DNA of 15,291 bases from contig CAYUVK010000121.1 of assembly GCA_964448105.1 (NCBI GenBank), forward strand, positions 1 through 15,291, given 5' to 3'. Both the position numbers and the translations under genes were made by a program. Each line of letters opens with the position of its first letter. Position 1 is the stretch's first letter. The notes under the pieces were generated by a model. That model worked only from the letters and a program-made list of their open reading frames with translations. It had not been told where the DNA came from and ran no database searches. This DNA comes from CAVQBP01 sp964448105. Its GTDB lineage: Bacteria > Bacteroidota > Ignavibacteria > Ignavibacteriales > Ignavibacteriaceae. Below are positions 7,819-14,148 of the stretch, in pieces.

Positions 7819-9116
7819 TAATCCCTCTGAATTATAATTTCTTTTTTATTTACTGATGCAATCTTTCCATTTATTGAAGCGTGAACATTAGAAGATATTC
7901 TTCCAACTGATTTCCCAATTAAATCATATTTATTTACAGTATCCCCTGGTCTTACTACAGATTCAGCCGGGGTACCAATATGTTGATCGAGAAGTATACG
8001 AACTATAGTAGGATTAAAGCTGAAATCTTTCAGCGGTCCCTCATCCCGGAACATGAAGACATCCAATCTCTGCATTAATTTTTGAGTTGGTACTTTTCTG
8101 TAATCAAACATTGGATGCACGGTAATATCACTGCCATTCCATTTTAATTGCTGTTTTTTGGCCAGTCTCTTTTCTATAACAGTTGCTCCTTTTGGATCCA
8201 AGCCTTCAGGGCATGCATACATAGTACAAAGATTACACTCACAGCATGAAAAATTACCGGGATCCAAAAGCGGTAATTCCTCCCTGGTAAACATACGGTT
8301 ACGCATTGCAGTTTCAGGTCTGACCGGCTGACCTAATAAATATCTTGGGCAAAATTCGGTACAAAAGCTGCATTGATCACACCCTGCTTTTGCAATTATA
8401 TCTGTTGCATGTTCGGTTGAATATCTTCGGTACATTGTAACACAATAGTGATCGGATGGTAATACTATGATTGCCCCTGTTCGTTTTGAAACTACACTAT
8501 TCAGATCATTCTCCAGTACTCCCATCATCAAACCGCCGGATCTTACAACATAATCTGAAGCAGTAATTTTAAACTGAGATAAAATATCATGATAAGAAAT
8601 CCCAACAGGTACTCTTATTGTTGAAGGTTCTTCAACAGCACCTGCAACGGAAATAAATTTATCTGATACAGATTTATTAATTCCTATATTATAAAGAGTT
8701 TCAACATTTTGTACAATACAACCAACAGATATCGGTAAAGCTCCCGGCTGAACTAACCTTTTGGTTGTCATATAGATCAGAGTTATTTCATCCCCTGCCG
8801 GATAAACATCTTCAACTTCGATTAGTTTTATATTGCTGCTTATTTTTGATCTAAGCAGTTTAATTTCTTCTTTATGTTTTTCTTTTATACCTATTATCCC
8901 CTGTTTGGCGCCTGTAAGCTGCATTACAATTTCAAATCCATGTAAAACATCATCCGGATAATTAAGCAGTAACTGCATATCTTTATGCAACAGCGGTTCA
9001 CATTCAGCGGCATTCATTATAACTGTATCGGGACTCGAATCCAGTTTGACATGTGTCGGAAACCCGGCACCACCCGCACCAATTATTCCTAAATTTTTAA
9101 TTTCACTTAAGGTCAT
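7818..9116 (-). CDS. pduS: PduS/RnfC-like flavin and iron-sulfur oxidoreductase
   Basis: This 432-residue protein is of the PduS family, related to RnfC and NuoF. It has a glycine-rich flavin/NAD-binding start (GAGGAGFPTHVKL, 13-25), an NAAECEP motif (35-41), a nucleotide-binding core to about residue 150, an SLBB-like segment near 155-215, two 4Fe-4S motifs (Cys246/249/252/256 and Cys291/294/297/302) and a C-terminal RnfC-type barrel-sandwich region near 360-430. In Pdu organelles PduS reduces cobalamin, but no B12 enzyme is encoded here. The likely role is oxidation of NADH made by PduP, with electrons passed to the Fe-S cluster of PduT, whose gene overlaps by one base. It has no obvious encapsulation helix, so contact with PduT may position it. 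Confidence 0.93.
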   Translation of the reverse strand: MTLSEIKNLGIIGAGGAGFPTHVKLDSSPDTVIMNAAECEPLLHKDMQLLLNYPDDVLHGFEIVMQLTGAKQGIIGIKEKHKEEIKLLRSKISSNIKLIEVEDVYPAGDEITLIYMTTKRLVQPGALPISVGCIVQNVETLYNIGINKSVSDKFISVAGAVEEPSTIRVPVGISYHDILSQFKITASDYVVRSGGLMMGVLENDLNSVVSKRTGAIIVLPSDHYCVTMYRRYSTEHATDIIAKAGCDQCSFCTEFCPRYLLGQPVRPETAMRNRMFTREELPLLDPGNFSCCECNLCTMYACPEGLDPKGATVIEKRLAKKQQLKWNGSDITVHPMFDYRKVPTQKLMQRLDVFMFRDEGPLKDFSFNPTIVRILLDQHIGTPAESVVRPGDTVNKYDLIGKSVGRISSNVHASINGKIASVNKKEIIIQRD

Positions 9117-9129
9117 TTAAAAATTACTT

Positions 9130-9405
9130 CTATATATCGCGATAGTCTATTTTATCAACTATAGCCATAATTAATGTTTTTATTGGAGCTAATTCGAGAT
9201 TAAAAACTGTTCTAGCTACTCCGGGTGCACCACCACAAACGACAATATCGCCTATACCGGCACCAATATAGTCTACAGCTACCTGTTCTTTACCTTTAGC
9301 AGTCCCATCAGGAAAAACGGGTCGCACTACAAAAACCGTTTTACCATTGTAAGACTTATGTTTTATACTTGAAATTACTTTTTTCTCTACCCTGGCTAAA
9401 AACAT
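9130..9405 (-). CDS. BMC-P (EutN/CcmL) shell pentamer, fourth paralogue
   Basis: This pentameric vertex protein of the EutN/CcmL family has 91 residues from ATG at 9405. A TTG two codons upstream is also open, but the ATG places MFLARVEKKVISS in register with MVFAKVIGTVVST of the neighbouring paralogue, so I prefer it. The family pattern is clear: NGKTVFVVRPV, then VAVDYIGAGIGDIVVC, then APIKTLIMAIVDKID at the C-terminus. It follows its nearest shell neighbour after a 177-base gap, unlike the tightly packed genes before it, and leads into pduS 13 bases downstream. Its position next to pduS/pduT may reflect a different expression level or a specialised vertex. Confidence 0.92.
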   Translation of the reverse strand: MFLARVEKKVISSIKHKSYNGKTVFVVRPVFPDGTAKGKEQVAVDYIGAGIGDIVVCGGAPGVARTVFNLELAPIKTLIMAIVDKIDYRDI

Positions 9406-9520
9406 GTACAATCTGATTTTAATTGATAATAAAATTCAATCGATCAATGCTGAAGTTTCCACCTTCACTTAAGTTTCGGTTAATAAACAAGAGTAAGTGC
9501 AAGTTCAAGATGTTAGAAAA

Positions 9521-9552
9521 ACATTCAACCATACAATCATTCATCCATTCAA
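9521..9552. repeat. Four degenerate 8-base tandem units
   Basis: On the minus strand four consecutive 8-base units read TTGAATGG, ATGAATGA, TTGTATGG and TTGAATGT. They lie in the 177-base gap between two BMC-P genes. Function is unknown; a chance short repeat or an RNA or protein binding site is possible. Confidence 0.45.
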
Positions 9553-9582
9553 TATATCATAAGGTTGATTAAAGTTTAGTTA

Positions 9583-9846
9583 TCAACCGATTTCATCTAC
9601 CAATGCTACTATACTTGCATTAACCGGTGCAAAACCCGAATCAAAAGCCTGAGCAGCGTCTGTGCTTGTTACGTAAACTACACTGTCTCCGCCTGAGGCT
9701 ATATTTTGCGGATCAGCAGCAACTAACGGTTTACCTGCATTTTTCCCTTTAGTTGAAACAGGCTGAAGGATATACATTCTGCAGCCTTCAATTTCTTTAA
9801 CCTTTTTTGATGACCAGACAACTCCGATAACTTTTCCCAGCTTCAT
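9583..9846 (-). CDS. BMC-P (EutN/CcmL) shell pentamer, third paralogue
   Basis: This 87-residue EutN/CcmL-family vertex protein begins MKLGKVIGVVWSSKKVKEIEG, continues with the strand MYILQPVS and the conserved VAADPQNIASGGDSVVYVTS, and ends APVNASIVALVDEIG. All parts match the single-domain pentamer fold, and the length is normal for the family. The gene starts 2 bases after the stop of the preceding BMC-P gene, with AGAGA as a ribosome binding site, so the two are likely translated together. It lacks the SSARxT segment shared by two of the other paralogues, so it belongs to a different BMC-P subtype. Confidence 0.94.
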   Translation of the reverse strand: MKLGKVIGVVWSSKKVKEIEGCRMYILQPVSTKGKNAGKPLVAADPQNIASGGDSVVYVTSTDAAQAFDSGFAPVNASIVALVDEIG

Positions 9847-9848
9847 AA

Positions 9849-10130
9849 TTATCTCTTGTTTTTAGCAATCATTTGAACATCATCAATAATTGCTAAGATA
9901 ACAGCATCAATTGGAGCATCCTTAGTTGTTTCAGTCATCCTGGCAGATGAACCGTATGAAAGTAAAACAAAACTTCCCTCACCTGCCTGCACTGCATCAA
10001 CAGCAACGTGATAAGAATTTAGCGGATTACCATTATGATCTACTTCTTTACACAAAAGCAACTTTTTACCGTTGAGGTTTTTATCCTTTTGTGTAGATAC
10101 AACTGTCCCGATCACTTTTGCAAAAACCAT
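9849..10130 (-). CDS. BMC-P (EutN/CcmL) shell pentamer, second paralogue
   Basis: This 93-residue EutN/CcmL-family protein caps vertices of the shell. It begins MVFAKVIGTVVSTQKDKNLNG, continues KKLLLCKEV and HVAVDAVQAGEGSFVLLSYGSSARMT, and ends APIDAVILAIIDDVQ with a short basic tail (AKNKR). The GSSARMTETTKDAPID stretch resembles SSSARLTDVTKKTATD of the first paralogue beside pduL, so these two are closest to each other. It sits 17 bases after the third BMC-H gene and 2 bases before the next BMC-P gene. Confidence 0.95.
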   Translation of the reverse strand: MVFAKVIGTVVSTQKDKNLNGKKLLLCKEVDHNGNPLNSYHVAVDAVQAGEGSFVLLSYGSSARMTETTKDAPIDAVILAIIDDVQMIAKNKR

Positions 10131-10147
10131 TATTAACTTTAATTAAA

Positions 10148-10423
10148 TTATTTGTTAAAAGTTTTGTCAAGTTCTTCAATCGGACGGGGGATAATTAACT
10201 GTGAAACTACCTGTCCGACTTTAGAAGCAGAGCTCGCACCAGCTTCAATAGCAGCTCTCACTGCAGCAACATCTCCTTCAATGATGAATGAAACATAACC
10301 GCTGCCAACCTGCCTCCATTCGATCATATCAACATTGGCAGCTTTCAAGGCAGCATCAGCACCCTGAACCAGGGGAGCAAATCCTTTTGTTTCGAGGATC
10401 CCTATTGCGTTTTTTAATGCCAT
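10148..10423 (-). CDS. BMC-H shell hexamer, third paralogue
   Basis: This 91-residue single-domain BMC protein forms hexameric shell facets. It shows NAIGILETKGFAPLVQGADA at 5-24, KAANVDMIEW, the pore loop VGSGYVSF, EGDVAAVRAAIEAGA and the C-terminal strand LIIPRP. The pore-loop GSG is of the PduA type. Where most BMC-H proteins have Arg in the RGD-like turn after the pore strand, this one has Glu (IIEGDVAAV), which changes local charge. A plausible AAGGAA ribosome binding site precedes the ATG. The gene follows the PduP gene by 55 bases and leads a run of three BMC-P genes. Confidence 0.96.
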   Translation of the reverse strand: MALKNAIGILETKGFAPLVQGADAALKAANVDMIEWRQVGSGYVSFIIEGDVAAVRAAIEAGASSASKVGQVVSQLIIPRPIEELDKTFNK

Positions 10424-10478
10424 AACTTAGTTCCTTATTTTATTATTCTATATGTTTTTAATGTGTTTATTCTTCTTA

Positions 10479-11906
10479 TTAAGTAAACCTATAAGCACCG
10501 TAGGTCATTATCCGGCGTTTTCGAACAAAATCCAACGGAGTGCAAATACCTTCTCCGGTTGGAGTGGCAATAGTATGAGAAAAATATCCTTCACCCAGAT
10601 CCCCTCCATCGCCGCGTAATGTACCGCCGTTTATTGTATGAACATCGCAATTCAGAGTCCTGGTAAATTTAGTTGCCCGATTCATATCACGGGTAAATAT
10701 ACTTGCAGTATGTTTAAATCCATGCTCAGCTTTAAGAGAGGCCTGCAGTCCGTCTTCAAAATCTTTTACTTTAACAACTGGAATGCAGGAAGTCATTTGT
10801 TCAGCCATAACCCATGGATGATCTCTACTGGTTTCTCCAAATAAGAGCGGAACTTTTTCAGAAATATCCAATCCGATTGCCTTTGCTAAAACATTTGCGT
10901 TACGACCTACATAATCCCTACCTATAAGCCAATGCTTTCCTGAAAGTTCCAATGCTTTTTTAGCAAGTTGATCCATTTGATTTGAGGATAATCTTACATT
11001 ATCTGCTTTTTCCATTTCTTTCATGAAGGCTTCAAAAACAGTCTCAACAACAAAAATTTCTTTTTCTGCAATACAGAGGACATTATTATCATAGCTTGAA
11101 CTTCTTGTAATTTCTGCTGCAGCTAATGTCAGATCTGCAGTTTCATCTACCAGGACAGGCGGATTTCCTGGACCGGCAGCAATAACTCTTTTCGGATATG
11201 TTAATGCCATATCAACCATTACAGGTCCGCCCGTTACAGATAGGAGTTCCACCTTTTCATGACCAAATAATATCTTTGCAGTTTCAAGTGTCGGTTCAGC
11301 AACACAAGTTACAAGATTTGGTGGTGCGCCGGCTTTTACCATATATTGATTCGCCAGCTGAATAACTTTAGCATTGACTTTTTTTGCCGAAGGATGCGGA
11401 TTAAAAGCTATAGTATTACCTCCGGCAAGCTGAATGATGATATTATTAATCATAGTAGGACCCGGATGGGTGCTTGGTGTAATATTTCCGATTACACCAA
11501 AAGGTGAATATTCATCGAGAGCTAATCCATTGCGGCCAGACCATGCTTTTGGCTGTAAGTATTCTACACCGGGACTATTTTTAGCAGCATTATCGAACTT
11601 AGCGATTTTATGTTCTACACGCCCCATTTTCGTTTCTTCTACAGTCATCCTGGCAAGAGTTTCTTTATGATCAAATGTCATCAGTTTGATTGCTTCTATA
11701 AATTTTTTCCTGCATTGAATACTTCTTTCTTTATATAGTTGAAATGCTTCATAAGAAGCCTCAACAGCGTCATTCATATCATCAAAGACTCCCCAATCTC
11801 CTTTGCCGGTTTCAACTTTAGATATATTTGTTCCGGTTGTCTGGGCAATCACCTTTCTTACAATATTCTGGACTAAATCCTCTACCTGAGCTTCATTAAT
11901 ATTCAC
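10479..11906 (-). CDS. pduP: CoA-acylating aldehyde dehydrogenase, PduP type, with N-terminal encapsulation peptide
   Basis: The enzyme oxidises an aldehyde, here probably L-lactaldehyde, to acyl-CoA with NAD+. The 475-residue protein is of normal PduP length. Residues about 5-20 form an amphipathic helix (QVEDLVQNIVRKVIA), the classic PduP encapsulation peptide, followed by a linker to about residue 35. The ALDH fold carries SPFGVIGNITPSTHPGP at 134-150, SVTGGPVM at 223-230 and the catalytic thiol Cys278 in YDNNVLCIAEKE. The start codon is GTG, with AGAGGT as ribosome binding site; the next Met is residue 44 and would lose the targeting helix, so GTG is right. The gene sits 16 bases after a BMC-H gene. 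Confidence 0.96.
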   Translation of the reverse strand: MNINEAQVEDLVQNIVRKVIAQTTGTNISKVETGKGDWGVFDDMNDAVEASYEAFQLYKERSIQCRKKFIEAIKLMTFDHKETLARMTVEETKMGRVEHKIAKFDNAAKNSPGVEYLQPKAWSGRNGLALDEYSPFGVIGNITPSTHPGPTMINNIIIQLAGGNTIAFNPHPSAKKVNAKVIQLANQYMVKAGAPPNLVTCVAEPTLETAKILFGHEKVELLSVTGGPVMVDMALTYPKRVIAAGPGNPPVLVDETADLTLAAAEITRSSSYDNNVLCIAEKEIFVVETVFEAFMKEMEKADNVRLSSNQMDQLAKKALELSGKHWLIGRDYVGRNANVLAKAIGLDISEKVPLLFGETSRDHPWVMAEQMTSCIPVVKVKDFEDGLQASLKAEHGFKHTASIFTRDMNRATKFTRTLNCDVHTINGGTLRGDGGDLGEGYFSHTIATPTGEGICTPLDFVRKRRIMTYGAYRFT

Positions 11907-11922
11907 GACTGACCTCTGTTAT

Positions 11923-12225
11923 TTATTTAGCAGATTTCTTTGAAATTTTTATTGGCTCAATTGGAAACTTTGCAACTAATTTTTCAGAAGGACGTGGAAT
12001 TATTACTTCTGATTTTACTCCTCCTAATTTAGATGCAGCCTGTACGCCGGCTTCGACAGCTGCTTTGACCGCAGCTATATCACCACGTACAATAATGTTT
12101 ACTAATCCTCCGCCAACTTTGATCCAATTACCAAGCTTTACATTGGCAGATTTTACAGCTGCGTCCGCAGCTTGAACAGCAGGAGTGAATCCTACTGTTT
12201 CTATTATTCCTAATGCTTCTATCAT
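11923..12225 (-). CDS. BMC-H shell hexamer, second paralogue
   Basis: This 100-residue BMC-H shell protein begins MIEALGIIETVGFTPAVQAA and has the pore loop VGGGLVNI, the turn RGDIAAVKAAVEAGV and the strand EVIIPRPSEKL. A tail of about 15 residues after the core is lysine-rich (KFPIEPIKISKKSAK) and longer than in the other two hexamer genes; such tails usually lie on one face of the hexamer. A strong TAGGAGAAA ribosome binding site lies before the ATG. The spacing of 11 bases to the preceding BMC-H gene implies one transcript. Confidence 0.96.
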   Translation of the reverse strand: MIEALGIIETVGFTPAVQAADAAVKSANVKLGNWIKVGGGLVNIIVRGDIAAVKAAVEAGVQAASKLGGVKSEVIIPRPSEKLVAKFPIEPIKISKKSAK

Positions 12226-12236
12226 TTTTATTTCTC

Positions 12237-12515
12237 CTATTTTTCAATTCCGATTAATTCGAAAACCTCTGCATGCGCCGAAGGGATGATATTAGTACTA
12301 ATTAATTCACCTACCTTCGCAGCAGCTTCTGCCCCGGCTTCTACAGAAGCTTTTACAGCGCCTACTTCTCCACGTACCAAAGCTGTAACATAACCACCGC
12401 CAATTTCAATCCGCTTTACAAATTCAACATTGGCAGTCTTCAACATCGCATCTATAGCTTGTATAGTACCGGTATTGCCGCGTGTTTCCACAAATCCAAG
12501 TGCTACTCCCGACAT
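12237..12515 (-). CDS. BMC-H shell hexamer, first paralogue
   Basis: This 92-residue BMC-H protein has VALGFVETRGNTGTIQAIDA at 4-23, the pore loop IGGGYVTALVRGE, VGAVKASVEAGAEAAAKVGE and NIIPSAH at the end. The VETRG start and SAH ending set it apart from the two IETKG/IETVG-IIPRP paralogues, so it belongs to a different hexamer subtype. It has the strongest ribosome binding site of the locus (AAAAAGGAG), consistent with a major shell component. It follows the small encapsulation-helix gene by 25 bases. Confidence 0.96.
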   Translation of the reverse strand: MSGVALGFVETRGNTGTIQAIDAMLKTANVEFVKRIEIGGGYVTALVRGEVGAVKASVEAGAEAAAKVGELISTNIIPSAHAEVFELIGIEK

Positions 12516-12540
12516 TTTGTTCTCCTTTTTAATTTGTTAA

Positions 12541-12843
12541 TTAATTATAACTGATAATAAATTTTCTCTTTTTGATTATATCTCTTGCTCCGGGTGTAAA
12601 TACAGTTCCTTTGGGAATTATTATTTCATTTACATCCTGACAGATTGTTTCCAAAGTATACTCTGTAAGTATTGGTGTTTTATATCCGCTCATATCAATC
12701 TCTTGTTTTTTTCGATTTCCATAATTAGAATAATCACCCGTTTTCATTTCTTTTGAGAAATCCGGTTCAACTCCAATTTTTGAAAGTTCAGCTATAACTT
12801 CTTTTACGATTATCTCTACCAAATTCTCAATACTTATTTTCAC
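12541..12843 (-). CDS. Small protein: encapsulation-type helix plus EutT/EutQ N-terminus-like segment
   Basis: This 100-residue protein is not an enzyme I recognise. Residues 3-22 (ISIENLVEIIVKEVIAELSK) form an amphipathic helix of the BMC encapsulation type, closely like that of PduP in this locus. A polar linker follows (about 25-50). Residues 57-98 read ILTEYTLETI, EIIIPKGTVFTPGARDII and KKRKFII. This resembles the first ~50 residues of EutT, and the start of EutQ, where a T-P-x-A-R motif occurs. The catalytic parts of both families are absent. The start is GTG with only a weak GGAA site. It may be a luminal adaptor or assembly factor, or bind a cofactor or shell face; none of this is proven. 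Confidence 0.8.
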   Translation of the reverse strand: MKISIENLVEIIVKEVIAELSKIGVEPDFSKEMKTGDYSNYGNRKKQEIDMSGYKTPILTEYTLETICQDVNEIIIPKGTVFTPGARDIIKKRKFIISYN

Positions 12844-12885
12844 GATAGTTCCGAATATTTTACCAGATTTTTAATTATCTAATTT

Positions 12886-13107
12886 TTAAAGGGCCAGGCA
12901 ATCATTTATTTCTTCTTTTATACTTATTAGGTATTTTTCACTTAAATCAGAAGTTCTGCAATTAGACGGATTTACCTTTTCAACTTTACATGAGCATGAA
13001 TTATTTTTTTGTTTATTCCCCGGCGTAATCATAAAACCTTTTTTTGATAATTCCCTAACAACTTCTTCAACAATAACTTCGACCAATTTTTCAACTTTTA
13101 TTTCCAC
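12886..13107 (-). CDS. Small encapsulation-helix protein, shortened paralogue of its downstream neighbour
   Basis: This 73-residue protein starts with an amphipathic helix (IKVEKLVEVIVEEVVRELSKKG, residues 3-24, split here by family pattern LVExIVxEVxxELSK) shared with the neighbour at 12541-12843. Residues 47-69 (NCRTSDLSEKYLISIKEEIN) match that neighbour's 51-73 region, but the protein stops where the neighbour continues into its T-P-x-A-R motif. The three frames of the 42-base gap do not contain the missing motif, so a simple frameshift does not restore it. Four cysteines, including a Cys-Ser-Cys at 38-40, are a possible metal or redox feature. The start is GTG, two bases after the BMC-P stop. 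It may be a decayed or specialised duplicate. Confidence 0.7.
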   Translation of the reverse strand: MEIKVEKLVEVIVEEVVRELSKKGFMITPGNKQKNNSCSCKVEKVNPSNCRTSDLSEKYLISIKEEINDCLAL

Positions 13108-13109
13108 AG

Positions 13110-13409
13110 TTATTCACCATCAGATCTTTTATAAATATATTTTCTTCCGCTGGATACCGAATCAACAATGCCGACTATAGCATTATCGGTTGCTGTTTTT
13201 TTTGTAACATCTGTTAACCTGGCTGATGAGGAAGAGCAAAGAAGAACAATATCGTCATTTCCTGCTCCAACAGTATCGATGCAGGCAGCCGACTTTTTTG
13301 TATCGGATAATTTTTCATCAAGATAATTAACAACAAGGATTTTTAAACCATCAATATTTCCGGCCTTTCTAGTTGAAACTAATTGTCCTGTTACTTTTCC
13401 AAGCTTCAT
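13110..13409 (-). CDS. BMC-P (EutN/CcmL) shell pentamer, first paralogue
   Basis: This 99-residue EutN/CcmL-family vertex protein begins MKLGKVTGQLVSTRKAGNIDG, continues KILVVNYL and ACIDTVGAGNDDIVLLCSSSSARLT, and ends with NAIVGIVDSVSSG and a basic tail YIYKRSDGE. Its SSSARLTDVTKKTATD segment pairs it with the paralogue at 9849-10130. It is placed 5 bases after the pduL stop, with GGAAAG within the end of pduL as a weak ribosome binding site, so translation is probably coupled to PduL. Confidence 0.95.
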   Translation of the reverse strand: MKLGKVTGQLVSTRKAGNIDGLKILVVNYLDEKLSDTKKSAACIDTVGAGNDDIVLLCSSSSARLTDVTKKTATDNAIVGIVDSVSSGRKYIYKRSDGE

Positions 13410-13414
13410 ATTAA

Positions 13415-14125
13415 TTACATCTTTCCAATAAATTCGACATAATTTTCAGAGCGAACGTTTGCTGCATTTGCATCGTCAGTATCAAGATGGATCTGCAGTC
13501 TCCAGTTATCATTTGTTCTTATAAGTACATTTTCAAAGATTGTACTTTTTTCACCTCCAATCCGTACCTTGCAATAATCACCGCTTTTTAATCCGAATTT
13601 CTCTGCATCTTTATTAGTCATGTGAATATGCCTGCTCGCAACAATGGCACACCTATCCAGATAAATTGAACTGTTCGGACCGACAAGAGTAAGCGGTGCG
13701 GCATTATCAAGACTGCCGGAATTCACAACTGGCGGATTTATACCAAGAAAGATTGCATCAGTTAATGAAACTTCAACCTGGTCATAATTTCTTAAAGGAC
13801 CTAAAATCCTGACATTTGGTATGCTCCGCAGCTTTGGACCGACAATCGTAAGAGTATGTTTTGATGCAAATTCTCCAGGCTGATATAAAGGACGCAAAGT
13901 TTCAAATTCTGTTTGTTCCCCAAATAGGGTATGAAAAGTTTTGGGAGTTAAATGGATATGCCGATTAGAGATTCCTAAAGGTATCTTAGGAAACTGCAAC
14001 CCGATATTTCCGGGTTGTAGATCTTTATAAAGTATGTTTTTTACTTCTTCGGTAATTATATCGATTAAATCCTGTTCAGATAATCTCTGACTTAAATAGC
14101 TTGTACTTTGTTTAGTATTATACAA
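13415..14125 (-). CDS. pduL: PduL-type phosphotransacylase with N-terminal encapsulation peptide
   Basis: PduL moves the acyl group from CoA to phosphate, recycling CoA inside the shell and giving acyl-phosphate to the kinase. The 236-residue protein shows the two-part PduL fold: GISNRHIHL (51-59) and VASRHIHM (162-169). Its metal ligands match Rhodopseudomonas PduL by spacing: His56, His58, Glu118 (DQVEVS), His166, His168 and His213, with Arg112 in the place of the phosphate-binding Arg103. Residues about 15-33 (LSEQDLIDIITEEVKNILY) form an encapsulation helix. The start is TTG, with AGGAG 7 bases before it; no ATG occurs upstream in frame, and the next Met is residue 169, so TTG is needed. 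It follows the regulator by 23 bases. Confidence 0.96.
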   Translation of the reverse strand: MYNTKQSTSYLSQRLSEQDLIDIITEEVKNILYKDLQPGNIGLQFPKIPLGISNRHIHLTPKTFHTLFGEQTEFETLRPLYQPGEFASKHTLTIVGPKLRSIPNVRILGPLRNYDQVEVSLTDAIFLGINPPVVNSGSLDNAAPLTLVGPNSSIYLDRCAIVASRHIHMTNKDAEKFGLKSGDYCKVRIGGEKSTIFENVLIRTNDNWRLQIHLDTDDANAANVRSENYVEFIGKM

Positions 14126-14148
14126 AGAATGACTCCTAAAAATTATAC

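Noticed and set aside
7818..9116. PduS as a cobalamin reductase
   Set aside because: No B12-dependent enzyme, adenosyltransferase or reactivase occurs in the window, so the name PduS is used for family only.
10638..11670. Plus-strand open frames inside the PduP gene
   Set aside because: Antisense to a well-conserved aldehyde dehydrogenase; no start signal or domain.
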